A stretch of DNA of 64,000 nt, taken from Carnegiea gigantea (lineage: Eukaryota; Streptophyta; Magnoliopsida; Caryophyllales; Cactaceae). Positions 1 through 11,832 of the stretch are shown here, one piece after another. Numbering within the stretch: position 1 is the first letter of the stretch; each line of letters starts with the position of its first letter. The stretch is from positions 3,576,501-3,640,500 of the forward strand of contig JAKOGI010000001.1 in NCBI GenBank assembly GCA_029747015.1, written 5' to 3'. The position numbers were made by a program, and so were the translations under genes. Below the pieces are notes generated by a model. The model did no database searches. It was not told the origin of the DNA and worked only from the letters and a program-made list of their open reading frames with translations.

Positions 1-894
1 GAAACTGATATATAAATTTTAGGCAATGAAATTGATCTTGATGTTAATTAGGTTGGGACATATTGTTAATCATTTCCCTAATTTAAGTTATGGATGTATT
101 CAAGAACCGTCTCCAACTAAAAGTCTAAATTGATGGTTGAATATCAGGAATAGATTTTATACTTTAACAGATGTATTCCGAAACGAGGAATTTATCAAAT
201 GGTAATCTTCGGGCGATATTGTGATGGGAAGAACTTTGGATGAAATCTATCTTGTTCGATTTTGCGTTCAACTTGTGCTTATTGCATGGTCATTAGGTCT
301 ACGTAGGAACTCCACTTAATTACTTTGCCTAATAAAATGAAAATATTTTTTTTGTATTACTTTTGTTTAAATCCTTTGCTGTCTCCGCTTGGATTTTATT
401 TGTTCATATATGCATTAATAGTAGGCACTTTTCTGAATGTCACACTAGAAGTTTGGTTTCGAAGAGATATTTGAGTTTTGTGAGTGTCAATATCTACCAT
501 ATTCGATAAGTACATTAATCTAGTTTGAAATGTCACCTTGAGAATTTCCTTATTTATTATTTTTTTCTTAATTAAAAAATATATATATAAGCACATGAGT
601 TATTAGTCGAGTAGTGTTAAAATTGTGGCCTTGTAACTTTTGGGTGGAAAAAAATTACCATATGAAGTGGTCTCGACAAGTAGCTCATGTAGATCGAAGA
701 AGTTTGAGCAGAAAATTCAATCTTTTTGAGATTGTCCAGAGTCGTACTCTTTGATGCTTGTATCAGAAAATTTTTACCATATGAAGTGGCTTCCAGATCC
801 CCGCGAAAATTAGGAGTCGTTGTTGCAGTGGCTTCTTAAGTTTGTATTCTGCTATTTGTTGGTACGTACTTGTTTGCAGTTGTTGCTTGAAGAT
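1..894. other. 5' flank of the HHP4-like gene, no gene seen
   Basis: AT-rich sequence with short spurious frames only. A 16-base direct repeat lies at 655-670 and 774-789, about 120 bp apart, just upstream of the first coding exon. The sequences around the two copies are unrelated, so this is not a larger tandem duplication. An in-frame stretch without ATG precedes the chosen start at 895; part of it (about 820-894) is probably 5' UTR or the end of a leader intron. Confidence 0.5.
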
Positions 895-2654
895 ATGGCT
901 ACAGCATCCGGGATACCCTATGAACAATTTGATTGTGAAGACCAACAGGAAAATTTGCCAAAGAATGACGATGCAAAAATTGAAGAATTTGATTGTGAAG
1001 ATCAACAGGAAATTTTGGCAGAGGATGGGAATGGAAGAAAGCTATGGAGCAAAGTAAAATATCAACTCCTTGAGTACCATGCATTGCCTCCATTTCTCAG
1101 AGACAACGAGTACATCTTGGGTTATTATCGATCAGAATGGCCGCTAAAACAGGTGCTCTTAAGCATCTTCACCATCCATAACGAGACTCTTAATGTTTGG
1201 ACGTAAGTATTACAACTCAATGTCCTCTGATTTATCCATCCCTATGTATATAATTAGTTATATGCATGCGTTGGGCAATTTTTTCAACTTGCATTATAAT
1301 GGACTGAGGCAAAACGTTTTCCCAAGCTGGTCTAGACTTTGCGTTGAGTGTTGGAGAGACGATTCTTAAACCTAGGGCCTGGAATTATGTAATTCAGGCT
1401 AGGATTGGTTCCTCAGATGCCTCTGACACCCTGATTAGGCGGGATTATCAATCAAGGCGTGCATATGGATGGATTCATTAGTATCATGAGTTCGGTTTTC
1501 CCATTTTGTGTCTTGTTCCGATCCTTGCATTGTTCCCTTAAGAGATGGTTAGCAGATGTGTGTAGTTTTTGACACAAATTACTGAATTGTGTTCCAGGCA
1601 TTTGATTGGGTTCTTCCTTTTCCTGTTCTTGACGATATATACAGCAATGAAAGTTCCTCACTATTCATTGCCGGAGATTCTGAGGAAAGCGGACTTGCAC
1701 ATCATCCAATCAAAGCTTGCCAGGTGCATTCCCTCCTTATCGAACATGCCCGATTTTGGTAAACTTAGTGGTGAATTCAAGGCTTCTCTTTCTTCCTTAC
1801 ATTCCCTCTCATCATCACTTTCTCGATGGCGCATTGTTGAGTACATCTCCAACTGCTTCCCTGAGAGATTCTCAAATATTCATCATGTCGGTGACCATTC
1901 TTTGGTAATGTTTCCTTCTTCTTATATATACCTCCTGAATCATTACAACCGTCATTGACCTGATCCTTTATTGACCCGATTTTAATTGGTTGTCTTGCAG
2001 TGGAGCATGAAGGAGGATGTGATAAACGCGATTGCTCCCCTAACCTACCATCCGATCACAAGATGGCCATTCTTCGCCTTCTTAGGAGGGGCGATGTTCT
2101 GCTTATTAGCAAGCAGCATTTGCCATCTCTTGTACTGTCATTCAGAGCGTCTTTCTTACATCATGCTAAGGCTAGACTACGCGGGCATTGCAGCTCTAAT
2201 CACGACCTCATTTTACCCTCCCGTTTACTACTCTTTCATGTGCAACCCCTTCTTCAAGTGCCTCTACTTGACTGCCATAACTTTCCTTGGTGTTTGTACA
2301 ATCATGTTTTCTCTGTTTCCAGTGTTTCAAAACCCTGAATTCCGAACCATTCGAGCTTCTCTATTCTTTGGCATGGGTGTCTCAGGTGTTGCACCCATTC
2401 TACATAAGTTGATACTGTATTGGAACACACCCGAGGCTTTGCAGACCACTGGATATGAGATTTTGATGGGCTTATTGTATGGCTTGGGAGCTCTGATTTA
2501 CGCGATGAGAATACCAGAAAGATGGAAGCCCGGGAAATTTGACATTGCAGGGCATAGCCATCAGTTCTTTCATGTCTTGGTTGTTGCTGGGGCTTATACA
2601 CACTATCATACTGGGCTCATCTACCTTAAATGGCGCGATTTGCACCGTTGTTGA
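895..2654 (+). CDS. Heptahelical transmembrane protein, PAQR/adiponectin-receptor family (HHP4-like)
   Basis: Three exons are read: 895-1202, 1598-1904 and 2001-2654, all with GT-AG junctions whose phases close, giving 422 aa. The junction of exons 1 and 2 recreates the conserved NVWTHLIGF at the first membrane helix. Exon 1 has the family signature LPPFLRDNEYIL and YRSEWPL. Exon 3 encodes most of the helices, with SSICHLLYCHS, LDYAGIA and the C-terminal GHSHQFFHVLVVAGA, whose histidines are the zinc ligands expected in PAQR proteins. From family knowledge, plant HHPs are membrane proteins with the N terminus in the cytosol, linked to hormone, sugar and stress responses; Arabidopsis HHP4 is the closest remembered match. 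ATG 895 was chosen because the longer frame upstream has no ATG. The acidic N-terminal region contains a 60-bp in-frame tandem duplication. Nothing in the coding sequence looks broken. Confidence 0.9.
922..1041 (+). repeat. 60-bp in-frame tandem duplication in HHP4-like exon 1
   Basis: Units 922-981 and 982-1041 are near copies. Both encode an acidic peptide with the core FDCEDQQE, so the duplication adds 20 residues to the cytosolic N terminus without breaking the frame. The second half of each unit has diverged more than the first. Confidence 0.85.
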
Positions 2655-4352
2655 GCATATAGCTTCTTCAAATAGATCATAATGGGCATTAATTAGTAAT
2701 TGTAATTCTCACCAGCTTAATGATCTTGAGGAAAACCGAAAAATGGAAAAAAAAAAAGAAATTAACATACAACCTCAAGTTCCTGCTACAAGATGATGGC
2801 TCCCCCATGCCCTTCTTATGTTATTCTCAATCTAACCTTCAAAGCAGTACTCTGTCTACATGGGTGCTGTGGTGGATTTGTTTTTTTTTTTTTTTGGGGG
2901 GGGGGGGGGGGAGGGGTAATACTAATAGAGCGGAAATGCATGAGTTAAGGTAAAATGGATGATATACATGGAAAAATGGGAAATGTTAACAAATATACGA
3001 GAACTAAATTTAATTAAAAAAAAATAGTGAGTATATATTTTAAAACTTTCTGCTTTTATATAATGCCATTTTTATGCACGTCGTTCTATTTTATTTTGAC
3101 AAAAATGAATATAGTCTGCCATGGATGAAATGTTAGCTTTAAGAATTGAAGATCATGGAGTAAAACAAGTTGGATAAGATTATGTGATGTTCAGGGGCCT
3201 GTGAGTGGTTTGGTGAGAATGTGGGCCAATTAGTAGGTGGCTAGCATTCGGCACATGCGAGAATCTAATAAGACCTTCTTACGGCTTCTCTTGAACAAAA
3301 TGACAATAATTTTTCTTTTTTGGGTGTTGAATTTTCTATTTGATAGGAGTTGAATCACTATTAGTCCAGTAAGGGTGAAGTTTTTCCATCGTATATTTTT
3401 CTCCATTCATAAGACTCGAATTCGAGACCTTATGTAAGAGAAATAAGTGTTAGATCACTTAAACCAACCTGTATTAGTACAAACTAACTGTAAATTTGAT
3501 ATGCTTTGTTTTGTTCTTTCCTGAAAGCCGGTATGCTTAGCTACGTGCATGAATTGCCGCCTAGCCAATTGTGGCGCTTAATTGAATGGAATTGGCACAA
3601 CCGAGGACCGACCAAGGCCATGTCAAAGTCTAGAGAGCCAATTAAAATGAACCTCCGTCCTATACTGTTCTTGGAGTTGAATACGTGAATTCATTTAGGC
3701 ATCACTTGGTGTTGGGCCAATATTATTGGGCAGCACTGGACTAGGTTCCCAACCTACGTTCACGCCGTATCTAGGTTAAAGATTCAATTCATGTGGTTAA
3801 TTAAAGGAAAAAAAAATCATCTTTTAAGTATGATATGCTCGTTTCCTTCGGAATAATTCACTATTAGTAGTGAATGTGATTTTTAAAAAATTTATAGGTA
3901 ATGAATTGCTCTTAATTTAAGTTTAACAGAATAGTCTCTCCATAATTTAAGACTAAAAACTTTCATATTTATTTAAGACTAAAACTTTCATATTTATCTC
4001 CCTATTCATTTATATAGAACTAGGCATGACAAAACTGATTCAAAACCCAAAATTCGAACTGAATGATCCCAATTCATACCCTCCGACAACGAAATACTAG
4101 CTGAAGTGAACTTGAAACATAAATTGACCCCAGCCGAACCGACCTAATTCAAATATTTTTTTTTCACCTTAGTTTTTTTATTCGTAAGATAGGTTTGTTG
4201 ACCAAAAATCGAGTTACACAAAGTCAATCCCGAGCTAAAATGATTCGACTCGAAACCAAAATCGAATGAAATTTGGTGACTGAAAGTTAAATTTACATTT
4301 TGATTTGCTTTTAAAAGGGGGAAAAAATGTATGGATAGAGAGTTCAAAGATA
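2655..4352. other. Intergenic spacer, no gene seen
   Basis: This follows the HHP4-like stop codon. A compound homopolymer (T run then G run) lies at 2881-2911. At about 3350-3475 there is a stretch of the kind often seen in dispersed plant repeats (a near-palindromic CTCGAATTCGAG at 3416-3427 within an otherwise anonymous sequence), but no element ends could be set. The frame at 3506-3688 shows no recognisable protein. Confidence 0.4.
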
Positions 4353-4692
4353 CGCCTGTTTGGCAAGCCGCTGTTAGCGGTTAGATGTTAGCAATTTGTA
4401 TTAGCTGTTAGCTATTAGCTATTTGAATTAGTTGTTTAAAGAAAAATTGTTTGGTGAAATTAGTTGTTTCTAATAAAGTTGTAAGATAAAAATCTAATTC
4501 TCCAAAAAGTTCTTCCAAAAAGTTAATCAAATTAGCTTTTCAAATTAGCTTTCTAGACCGAAAAACTATTTCAAAAAGTTATTCTATCAAACACCTAAAT
4601 TATCTTTTTGACTAAATCAAACAGCTAATTTTGATCCAAAAAATTCTTTTTAGCCAAAAAACTCTCGAAAAAATTATTTACCAAACATACTC
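4353..4692. mobile_element. Old MITE of the GTTTGGTAAAC family
   Basis: The left end reads GCCTGTTTGGCAAG and the right end, in reverse complement, GAGTATGTTTGGTAAA. Between them are AGCTGTTAGC-like repeats on the left and complementary AGCTAATTT-like repeats on the right. The same architecture recurs at 23950-24371 and 49082-49514, where clear 3-bp target duplications can be read. Here the ends have diverged and no certain target duplication is visible. Confidence 0.6.
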
Positions 4693-6235
4693 AAGATTTT
4701 GAATGATAGTCAAAAGTTGAGAGAAGAATTGGGTTGTATTTTTTGTAAAGGAGAAAACAAAAAACGGGTGATGTTGATATGTTTTATTAAATAATTAAGG
4801 CGTTGATAAGCAAAATGAAGAGTGAATTTAATCGTTTGGGCATCATGTGACCCGCCAACATCCAAACGTGGTGGGTTTCACTTCTAATGCTAATTGTTTC
4901 ACACCTACCCACAGCACGTGTGCCCGTAATTCCTGGAATCGCTATGACTAATAAATAACCCTTTATCCTTTCCCTTGCATTTGTGGCTAACACTTCCTAC
5001 TTAAACATGACAACTCATGCCTGCCAAAAAAAAAAAAAAAAAAACCAACTCATGCACTTATAATTCCCTCCTTTTTATTTCTTCTTTTAACTACATAATT
5101 TCTTTTTAAAATTCTTCTTTTTTTTAAATTTCTATTCGTGAAGTCAATTCAGTAGAGGATGATGCGGTAAATATTGGAGTTCAGCTTGACTCTGATTGTA
5201 TGATTTATGAATTCGCTTTCTTCGAAATCACTAATGTCTTTTACGTTAATACTCCTAATAGCATAGGTTGGAGTGACACGGTCACAAATGATTTCTGATA
5301 AAAAATAAATTTCTTCTAAAGGTCTAATCCATCTTCCACGCTAAAAAAAATAAAAAAATTGAAGTTATGTGTATTTCAATTTTTCTAAGTTCTATTAGAC
5401 CGCTGTTTATAATAAATACTCAGGGAAACTTTTTTTTTCTTAATCAGAAAATTCGAAAAAGAAACTTTTTCCCTGATTGAATTTATGTCCTATCATTTGT
5501 ATAAGCAAATCACAAAATTTTGCTAGTTTGAGCTGAAAGGTAGAAAGAGGAATATCCTTTTTCTCGTGTTTGATCTGGCTTTACATGGGTTTCAGGGCTG
5601 TGGCAAATCACTAGGTGTTGTCTTTTCAAACACTGACTGGCAATTCGGCGCGCCCAAGGTAAATGGGTTGGGGACCGACGTATAATTAATTAAGGCACGC
5701 ACTTGCGATGATTTGAGGTTTTAAGCGAATAAATACAAGACTCATCAAATCACAAATTATTCAGTATTATTTTGTGGATCAAGTACTAGGATAATACAAG
5801 TCACAACTAACAACATGGCCTATTAGGAGAATCAAGGAGAATGCCAGTAAGGAGGAACTGTAATCGGATAAGATAGAATCACAAGAAGAATGTTAGCTAG
5901 TTTAGTATACCAAATTCATATTAAAGTCGACCTCTTTTACCTATATATGTAATTTTAAGCATTTTTTAAGATTCCTTAATAACGTTAGAAGAATTTGAGT
6001 TTTTAGGTACAATGGGAGACCTATCAAATGTGGACCAAATGTTTGGTATTTTTTTTTATAGATTTTATAGTTGAAACAATTCACACCGATATATATAAAA
6101 ATCTATTTTTTTTACAAAAAACATTATATCGTGATGCATGCCTGTCTTATTTTCAAATTTTACTTTAATAACATTGTAACATGAGACTGTAAGCCAACAA
6201 AAATACAGATCTGGCATAAATAGCATCACAAAAAG

Positions 6236-7020
6236 GTTAGGTACTTCCTTTTCTTTTGTTCATTTAATTTTCTTGTGATAATTTCTGTAACGAAAAATAT
6301 AATAACTGGCATAAGTGCCATCACAAAAATGCTTTTAAGTATAAATTAGTCATAATTTTGAGAATCATACATTAAAAACATTATTGTTGATAGTGTTGTC
6401 AATGGGGCTGCTAATGGTGGGGATCGATATTTGATGCTTATTGGTAATGACATTATGACAAAACAATAAATCAATCTAATCTACATCTTGTTGAACTTCT
6501 CCACTTTCACAATTCACAAACTTACCAAGTTTTGAAACTGTGCCTGAAAATGGACTGATCACCATTTATTTTCTTCAAGTCACTATAATCTCCACATACA
6601 CGTGGACAATCATAGTTTTTGTAGCCAATTAGTTACTTCCTTTTCTGGTGATAATTTTCGTAACAAAAAATATAACAACTCGCATAAGTGCCATCATAAG
6701 TATACATTAGTCATAATTTTGAGAGCTATACATTAGGGTCTGTTCTTTTTGTGGGTAAATTGGGGTCCGTAAAAGTGTGAAGTAGATTGAAGTGGATTGA
6801 GGTTGATTTTTTGGTGAGGATATTTGATGCTTATTGATAATGACAAAACAATAAATCAACCTATCTACATATTGTTGAACTTCCCCGACCACTTTCACAA
6901 TTCACAAACAGATCAAGTGTTGAAACTATCTCTGAAAATGGACTAATCGCCATGTATTTTTTTTCAAGTTACTATAATACCCACATACACGTGAACAATC
7001 ACACATTTTATAGCTATTTC
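6236..7020. repeat. Tandem duplication, about 0.4 kb per copy
   Basis: Copy 1 (about 6236-6628) and copy 2 (about 6629-7020) line up over most of their length. Shared blocks include GATATTTGATGCTTATTG-like, ACAAAACAATAAATCAA and CACATACACGTG. Copy 2 carries a MITE fragment at about 6736-6815 in place of copy 1 sequence. Neither copy encodes a recognisable protein. Confidence 0.75.
6736..6815. mobile_element. Fragment of the TTCAACCCACTTC MITE family
   Basis: It begins with GGGTCTGTTCTTTTTGTGGG directly after TTA and continues with GAAGTGGATTGAGG-like repeats. The left terminus matches the better copies at 24688 and 25753, but the right terminus is missing. It sits in only one copy of the surrounding tandem duplication. 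Confidence 0.6.
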
Positions 7021-7463
7021 TAGTAATTAAGAACGAATCATGATTATATCGATAGGCATAACATATCGGATACGACCCATGTTTTAAGATTGATCGTATT
7101 TAAATAATTAAGAGTACGTATTGTATTACATTAATCTTATAATAATCAAGCAAAAAGAGTTTACTCGGCAATGCCATTGCCACCTCTACCCAAGCCATTA
7201 CAATACAACTCCAATAATCACAAAGGCATCAATAATAATGATCACTCTACTAGTTGACAATGACAGTTCCCACTCCCACCCCCACAGAGCCCCTCTCACT
7301 CTCAAAATAAAAGAGCAAAGCCAACTGGCAAATGAGAATGATTCATATAGAGATAAAATAAGGAGGAGCAAAAATGGAGCTAAAGACAAACATAGTCTAA
7401 GATTTGATTGTGATTCCTTTTAGTCTCCTTTCACTAACCCCTCCTCTTCTTTCTCCCCACCCT

Positions 7464-7473
7464 ACTTATAAAG
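7464..7473 (+). promoter_or_regulatory. Probable TATA box of the SOFL gene
   Basis: TTATAAAG lies about 130 bp upstream of the SOFL ATG, after a CT-rich stretch (7425-7460). It fits a plant core promoter in position and sequence. No transcript evidence is available. Confidence 0.5.
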
Positions 7474-7605
7474 CCAAGGACTCCATCTCCATATATCTCC
7501 ATCCATCATCTTAATTATCATTCACATGTATCATATAAGTGGGAAACATTATTGTTCTGTCTTCGAGTTGAAGTAGTAGCTAGACATATTATCACAACAA
7601 GAAGG

Positions 7606-8637
7606 ATGGATGTTTCGGGTTCCGAGTGGAGTAGTGGGTGTGAATCAGGGTGGACATTGTACTTAGATGAATCCTATGTTTACCAAAGGGAGAATAGCTG
7701 TAATGTTATAAGTGTTCATACTCAACATCAAAATTATAGGGGAAATTCCATGAACTGTGAAGAGGACCTGTCAATGGTGTCTGATGCGTCTTCGGGTCCT
7801 CCACACTTGTACCATGAGGATCATGATGAGGATGAGGATGGCTATGGAAGAACCCGGCATCATCCCGATAAATCCATGAAGAAGGAGAAGAGATCAAATA
7901 AAGAGAAAAAGCAACTCAGCAAGAAGCAATATCAGTATCAGCATCAGCATCTTGACGACACTGCTAGCTCCCCTGCTATAAGTTATGCCAAGGCAAGTTT
8001 TGCATGTATTTTTTCAAACTGTTTTTGATGATTTTTCCTGTGTTTAATAGGATTTTTGTATATTCAATGGATAAAACTATGTGCAGATGTATGATGATTC
8101 CCCTACCAATCAAACTTCATTCATGGGTTTCCCACAGAACTTGTCAGAAACCCATTTTCAGGTGAACTTCCCCTCTTTTGTTCATTGTATTTTATTTTGT
8201 TCGGTTCACATAGTTTTTTGTCTATAGAATTGATTCATCAGGTAGGTTTAAATACTCATTCAAATTTTTTTTCCCCCCAAAAATCTTTTACGGGTCTTTT
8301 GAAAACAACTTATTTATTCGTAGGATAAGACTGTTTATATTTGTATCTTTCTATGCTCCCTTTCAGCGGGATCTTCACTGGGCTATTGTTTTTGTGTCTA
8401 TCTAAATGATGGTTCTATTTATGGATGAATAATGACATAAATCTTCCTATGGAACTCCAGGGTAACACTGCAGTGAACAATCAGAATGGTTTTTGGCAGT
8501 CTGCTCATCCCTACAGTGCTGATCCAGCAGAACCAAGTAAGCAATTAAAAAGGCCAAAAATTGGTTATTTGACAGCTAAATATTAATCATTGTTTATGAA
8601 TTTGACAGGTAAATTGAGAGGAAGAAGATGGCAATGA
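7606..8637 (+). CDS. SOB FIVE-LIKE (SOFL) family protein
   Basis: Four exons are read: 7606-7992, 8087-8161, 8461-8536 and 8609-8637, giving 188 aa. Both hallmark SOFL motifs are visible: SSGCESGWTLYLDES at residues 9-23 and SMVSDASSGPP at 56-66. An acidic stretch and a Lys/Arg-rich run (about residues 90-107, a likely nuclear signal) follow. From family knowledge, Arabidopsis SOFL1 and SOFL2 are small plant-specific proteins that raise specific cytokinin levels; their biochemical activity is unknown. The first intron uses a GC donor: exon 1 ends AAG before GCAAGT, and the acceptor GTGCAG precedes ATGTATGATG. All phases close with this choice, whereas reading through gives an early stop. The terminal exon is only 29 nt, ending in a basic tail. 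Confidence 0.87.
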
Positions 8638-11588
8638 CTTAAGCAGTGAAATGAATGAGTGAACAACAGCTATCCAGCTACTCTTTTGAATTATGAAGTC
8701 AAGAGGGAAAAAGAGAGAGGAATATTGTGGATGTTGAAGGGAAAGTTGTTAGATCTTAGAAGGGATATTGCTTCTGTCTTCTTCTCTTCTGTTTCTTCAT
8801 TTTGATTGTGATTATTTATTTATTTGATCTTAACTTTTTGGCCACCCTTTTTCTCTTTGTCCTCTTTTTCATCTGTTATTGTCAATGCAATGGGAAACAA
8901 CCTTAGAACAAATATATATTCAAATAAAATTACTTGTTCCCAGTTTCTGATGGTGTCCCATGCTTTTCTTTCCAGCACAAAAGTGTAATTTGTCAGATTT
9001 CACATAACTTTGAACCACTATTAATTATGTATATCCTAAGATATTTCAAATCCAAAATCTCCCAGGAAGAAATAACAATATCACTCAAGGATTGCTTAGG
9101 GAGAAAAAAAAAAGTTGTTTTTATTACCCTTAGCAGCATAATGAATTACGTACGCGCTTCTATAGTTTTATATATCTGCGGAGATATTACATCCATCCAA
9201 TTACGTTATCAGAAAAATATGTAAAAAAGATGTGTTGATTTGACATATATTAGCTAATATATCAACTACCACTGTAGAAATTAATAAGCAGATATATGTT
9301 TGAATATACGATGAGACTCTTCAGATAGGCGATGGCCCCCAACCCACCCACAAAATAAAAGTAGAGAGGAAAATAATCTTTTGGTCATTATTTTTCCAAG
9401 GCATGAAGAGTAAATATGTATTGAAGGATAGAAGAGGAGAGAATTGAAGGCATAACAAAGAAGAGAAGTGGTCCTTTTAGTGTCTTCAATTGCAATTGAT
9501 AGAGCAAAGAGACGAATGAAGATTGAGGGAGAGGATGGTGTTGAGGGGCCAAGAACAACTCAGATGAAGCCCCAATTGCCAATTAGCGACCCACTCATTT
9601 CTCCTATTTGGACTTTGCCAGCAAAGCTTGGATGGTATGTAGGATCAACAAAAAGGGTAATGTGAACCATATTTTTTGATGTACTATTTTTCTTAAAAAT
9701 AAAAGGAAACCCTAAAAAAATAAAAAATTTCCCATTTGTTACCAAAAGAAAGAAACCAAATAAGGCTAGCTAGCTAGCTAAGGCAGCTAATAAGCATAGG
9801 CCACTTAGAATATGATCCATTCATGGAAGTGGGTTGCAATTATTGAAATATGTTTTTAGTGTGTGATTCCTTCTAAATCTTTTCATTGTAGTTGGCTACC
9901 TTTCCTTATAATTGGAAGCCATATCTTGGATTATGACCTTAGATTTTGGGATATGGGCAAACTCATTCTTTCCCTTTTTCTTCATTCTTTAGGCCTCTCT
10001 TTTATTTTTATTTCCCCCTCTTTATCTTTTAAATAAATGGACCCCTTATCTAAAGTCCAATAAGAATTATTTGGTAAAAGGTTAACGTGGGTTGAAATTG
10101 GAAAAATATAATAGATATCGGACAGAATGGCTGTCTCCTGCTTCACATAATTCTATCACAAAAATCGTCTGGACATTCGAATGTAGCAAGTAACAATAAT
10201 GATATTTGAGCTAGAGCTCTTCAACTTTACAGCTTCGGCTGTAGCGCTTGTTTTATTTTCCTTTTTTATGAAAATGTATTGATTGAAATATATTATGAAA
10301 TTAAAATAGTAATAAATTTGAAATGAAAGGAAATAGGACAAATGCAGTTGAGGTGCTTATGCTTGACAGTTAGACTTTGGGGCTGGTACAATGATTATGA
10401 ATAGGAGAAAATGACATATTGCATTACCCACACTACTATCTAGGTATGTCACCTTGCATGAGGCTTCCTTGGCTTTTATCATTATTTCAGAACCTCCATT
10501 AATTCATTCAATTCTTTCCCATATATTCAGCTAGCTACTTGTTACTTTTACTTTGCTTTTTCATATCTAATTTTATGGGCAAGTTGTGGCCTGTTAAATG
10601 TTTTTTTTTTTTTTTTAAATAGCTTATATTGTTGAATAATGAATATTTCATTGTTACAGCAGAATTTGTAGCTACCAAGAGTCGAACTTGGTACTATCGA
10701 CAACCACAGAAGTTCACGTCATAACTACCGCAACAGCAGTTGGTCTTTCCCGCTTATAACTGAAGACCACTGTCAGTCTGTCACTGATGTGGAGCCAAGC
10801 CATGCCAGTAGTTGTTTCGTGGGAAATTTTGGAATCGTAAGCGTCAGTTCTGTAAACAGTGGAGCACAGTAGAGGTGCTATAAGCAGTAGTTGCAAGGGG
10901 GACTGAGAATTGTTGACAATATGATAAACAAAGAAAGAGAAGTGCAGGAACACACACAAACACCGGGCACACCCCGCCAAACAACCAAAAAAAAAAGGAA
11001 AAGAAAAGATGATGGTTAAATGATTAGGCTCTTTTTACCCTCTAATATAATCCATCAAAATTCGATTTATAAACATACAGATGGATGTTGCATATACCTA
11101 TGAGTCATGATGTCTTGAGCAGTAGTTAATTAATACTAAGGTTATTGAGATTCGATAATTATAACTATCTAAGCTGTCGGAATTCTACTATCATATCAAT
11201 GGTACTCTGTTAATGAGTTGATTCATTTACAAACAAGTGTCAAAAGCTGTGAAAATTAAATATTAAGGTTAGCTCCGTTTTTTTTAAGGTTTAAGTATGA
11301 TTAAGTTTCTCAGAACTTCTTATAACACCTTATAATTGTTTACATCTTACAGCCTGCAACAATAGGACCAAAGATGCTGGCCGACGGTGGTATGAATAAT
11401 GATATGGTGCTAGCGCCTGTGCTTTGCCTGCACAGTACCGTGTCAAGAATAAAAACAAAGAGATACTAATTAGTTTTGAAAGGATGGCTCACCTAATGGG
11501 GCGGCAGACTTTATATTAAGAACATGATTATTTTTTTTGGGGGGGGGGGAGCGGGAGAGATATGGCGAAATAAGACTTGTAAAAGTTA
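8638..11588. other. Intergenic spacer, no gene seen
   Basis: AT-rich DNA with only short frames lacking protein signatures (for example 8934-9224, 9468-9665 and 10714-10980). A short GCTA repeat is at about 9764-9781. A compound T-then-G homopolymer is at 11531-11549. Nothing with coding or RNA structure could be supported. Confidence 0.45.
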
Positions 11589-11832
11589 GGCTATTTTTTC
11601 GTTGACGTTAGAGTGGGTATTTTTTTATTCAAGTGGGTTGAAGTGGATTAAAGTTGCAAGAAGTTGGTATATTTTTTCATATGATGGATAGAAATTAGTT
11701 AAAATAATATGAAGTAGGTTCCAGTTGGTTAAAGTGGGTTGAAGTTGGAATTTTTTTTATTGAAATTGATGAAATGTGTTGAAATTAGTTGAAGTTGATA
11801 AATTGGAATTTACCAACGAAAAGAACAGGGTC
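11589..11832. mobile_element. MITE of the TTCAACCCACTTC family
   Basis: It is flanked by TTA on the left (11586-11588) and TAA on the right (11833-11835). The left end GGCTATTTTTTCGTTGACG is diverged; the right end, in reverse complement, reads GACCCTGTTCTTTTCGTTGG. The interior is made of GTGGGTTGAAGTGG-type repeats, as in the sister copies. Confidence 0.65.

Larger units (their letters stand above)
4693..7605. other. Intergenic spacer between HHP4-like and SOFL genes
   Basis: No gene is recognised. It contains an A tract at about 5025-5043, a 0.4-kb tandem duplication (6236-7020), a MITE fragment (6736-6815) and, at its right end, the probable promoter and leader of the SOFL gene. The frame at 7121-7423 lies in low-complexity promoter-side DNA and has no supporting protein signature. 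Confidence 0.5.

Noticed and set aside
2720..2953. 77-codon frame after the HHP4-like gene
   Set aside because: It runs through the T/G homopolymer and encodes Phe and Gly runs only.
7121..7423. 100-codon plus-strand frame upstream of the SOFL gene
   Set aside because: Lies in promoter-side DNA, has a mirrored frame on the other strand, and shows no protein signature.
10674..10692. tRNA-like T arm on the minus strand (CCAAG, TTCGACT loop, CTTGG)
   Set aside because: No matching D arm, anticodon arm or 5' acceptor half is found next to it, so a tRNA gene or a tRNA-derived SINE is not supported.
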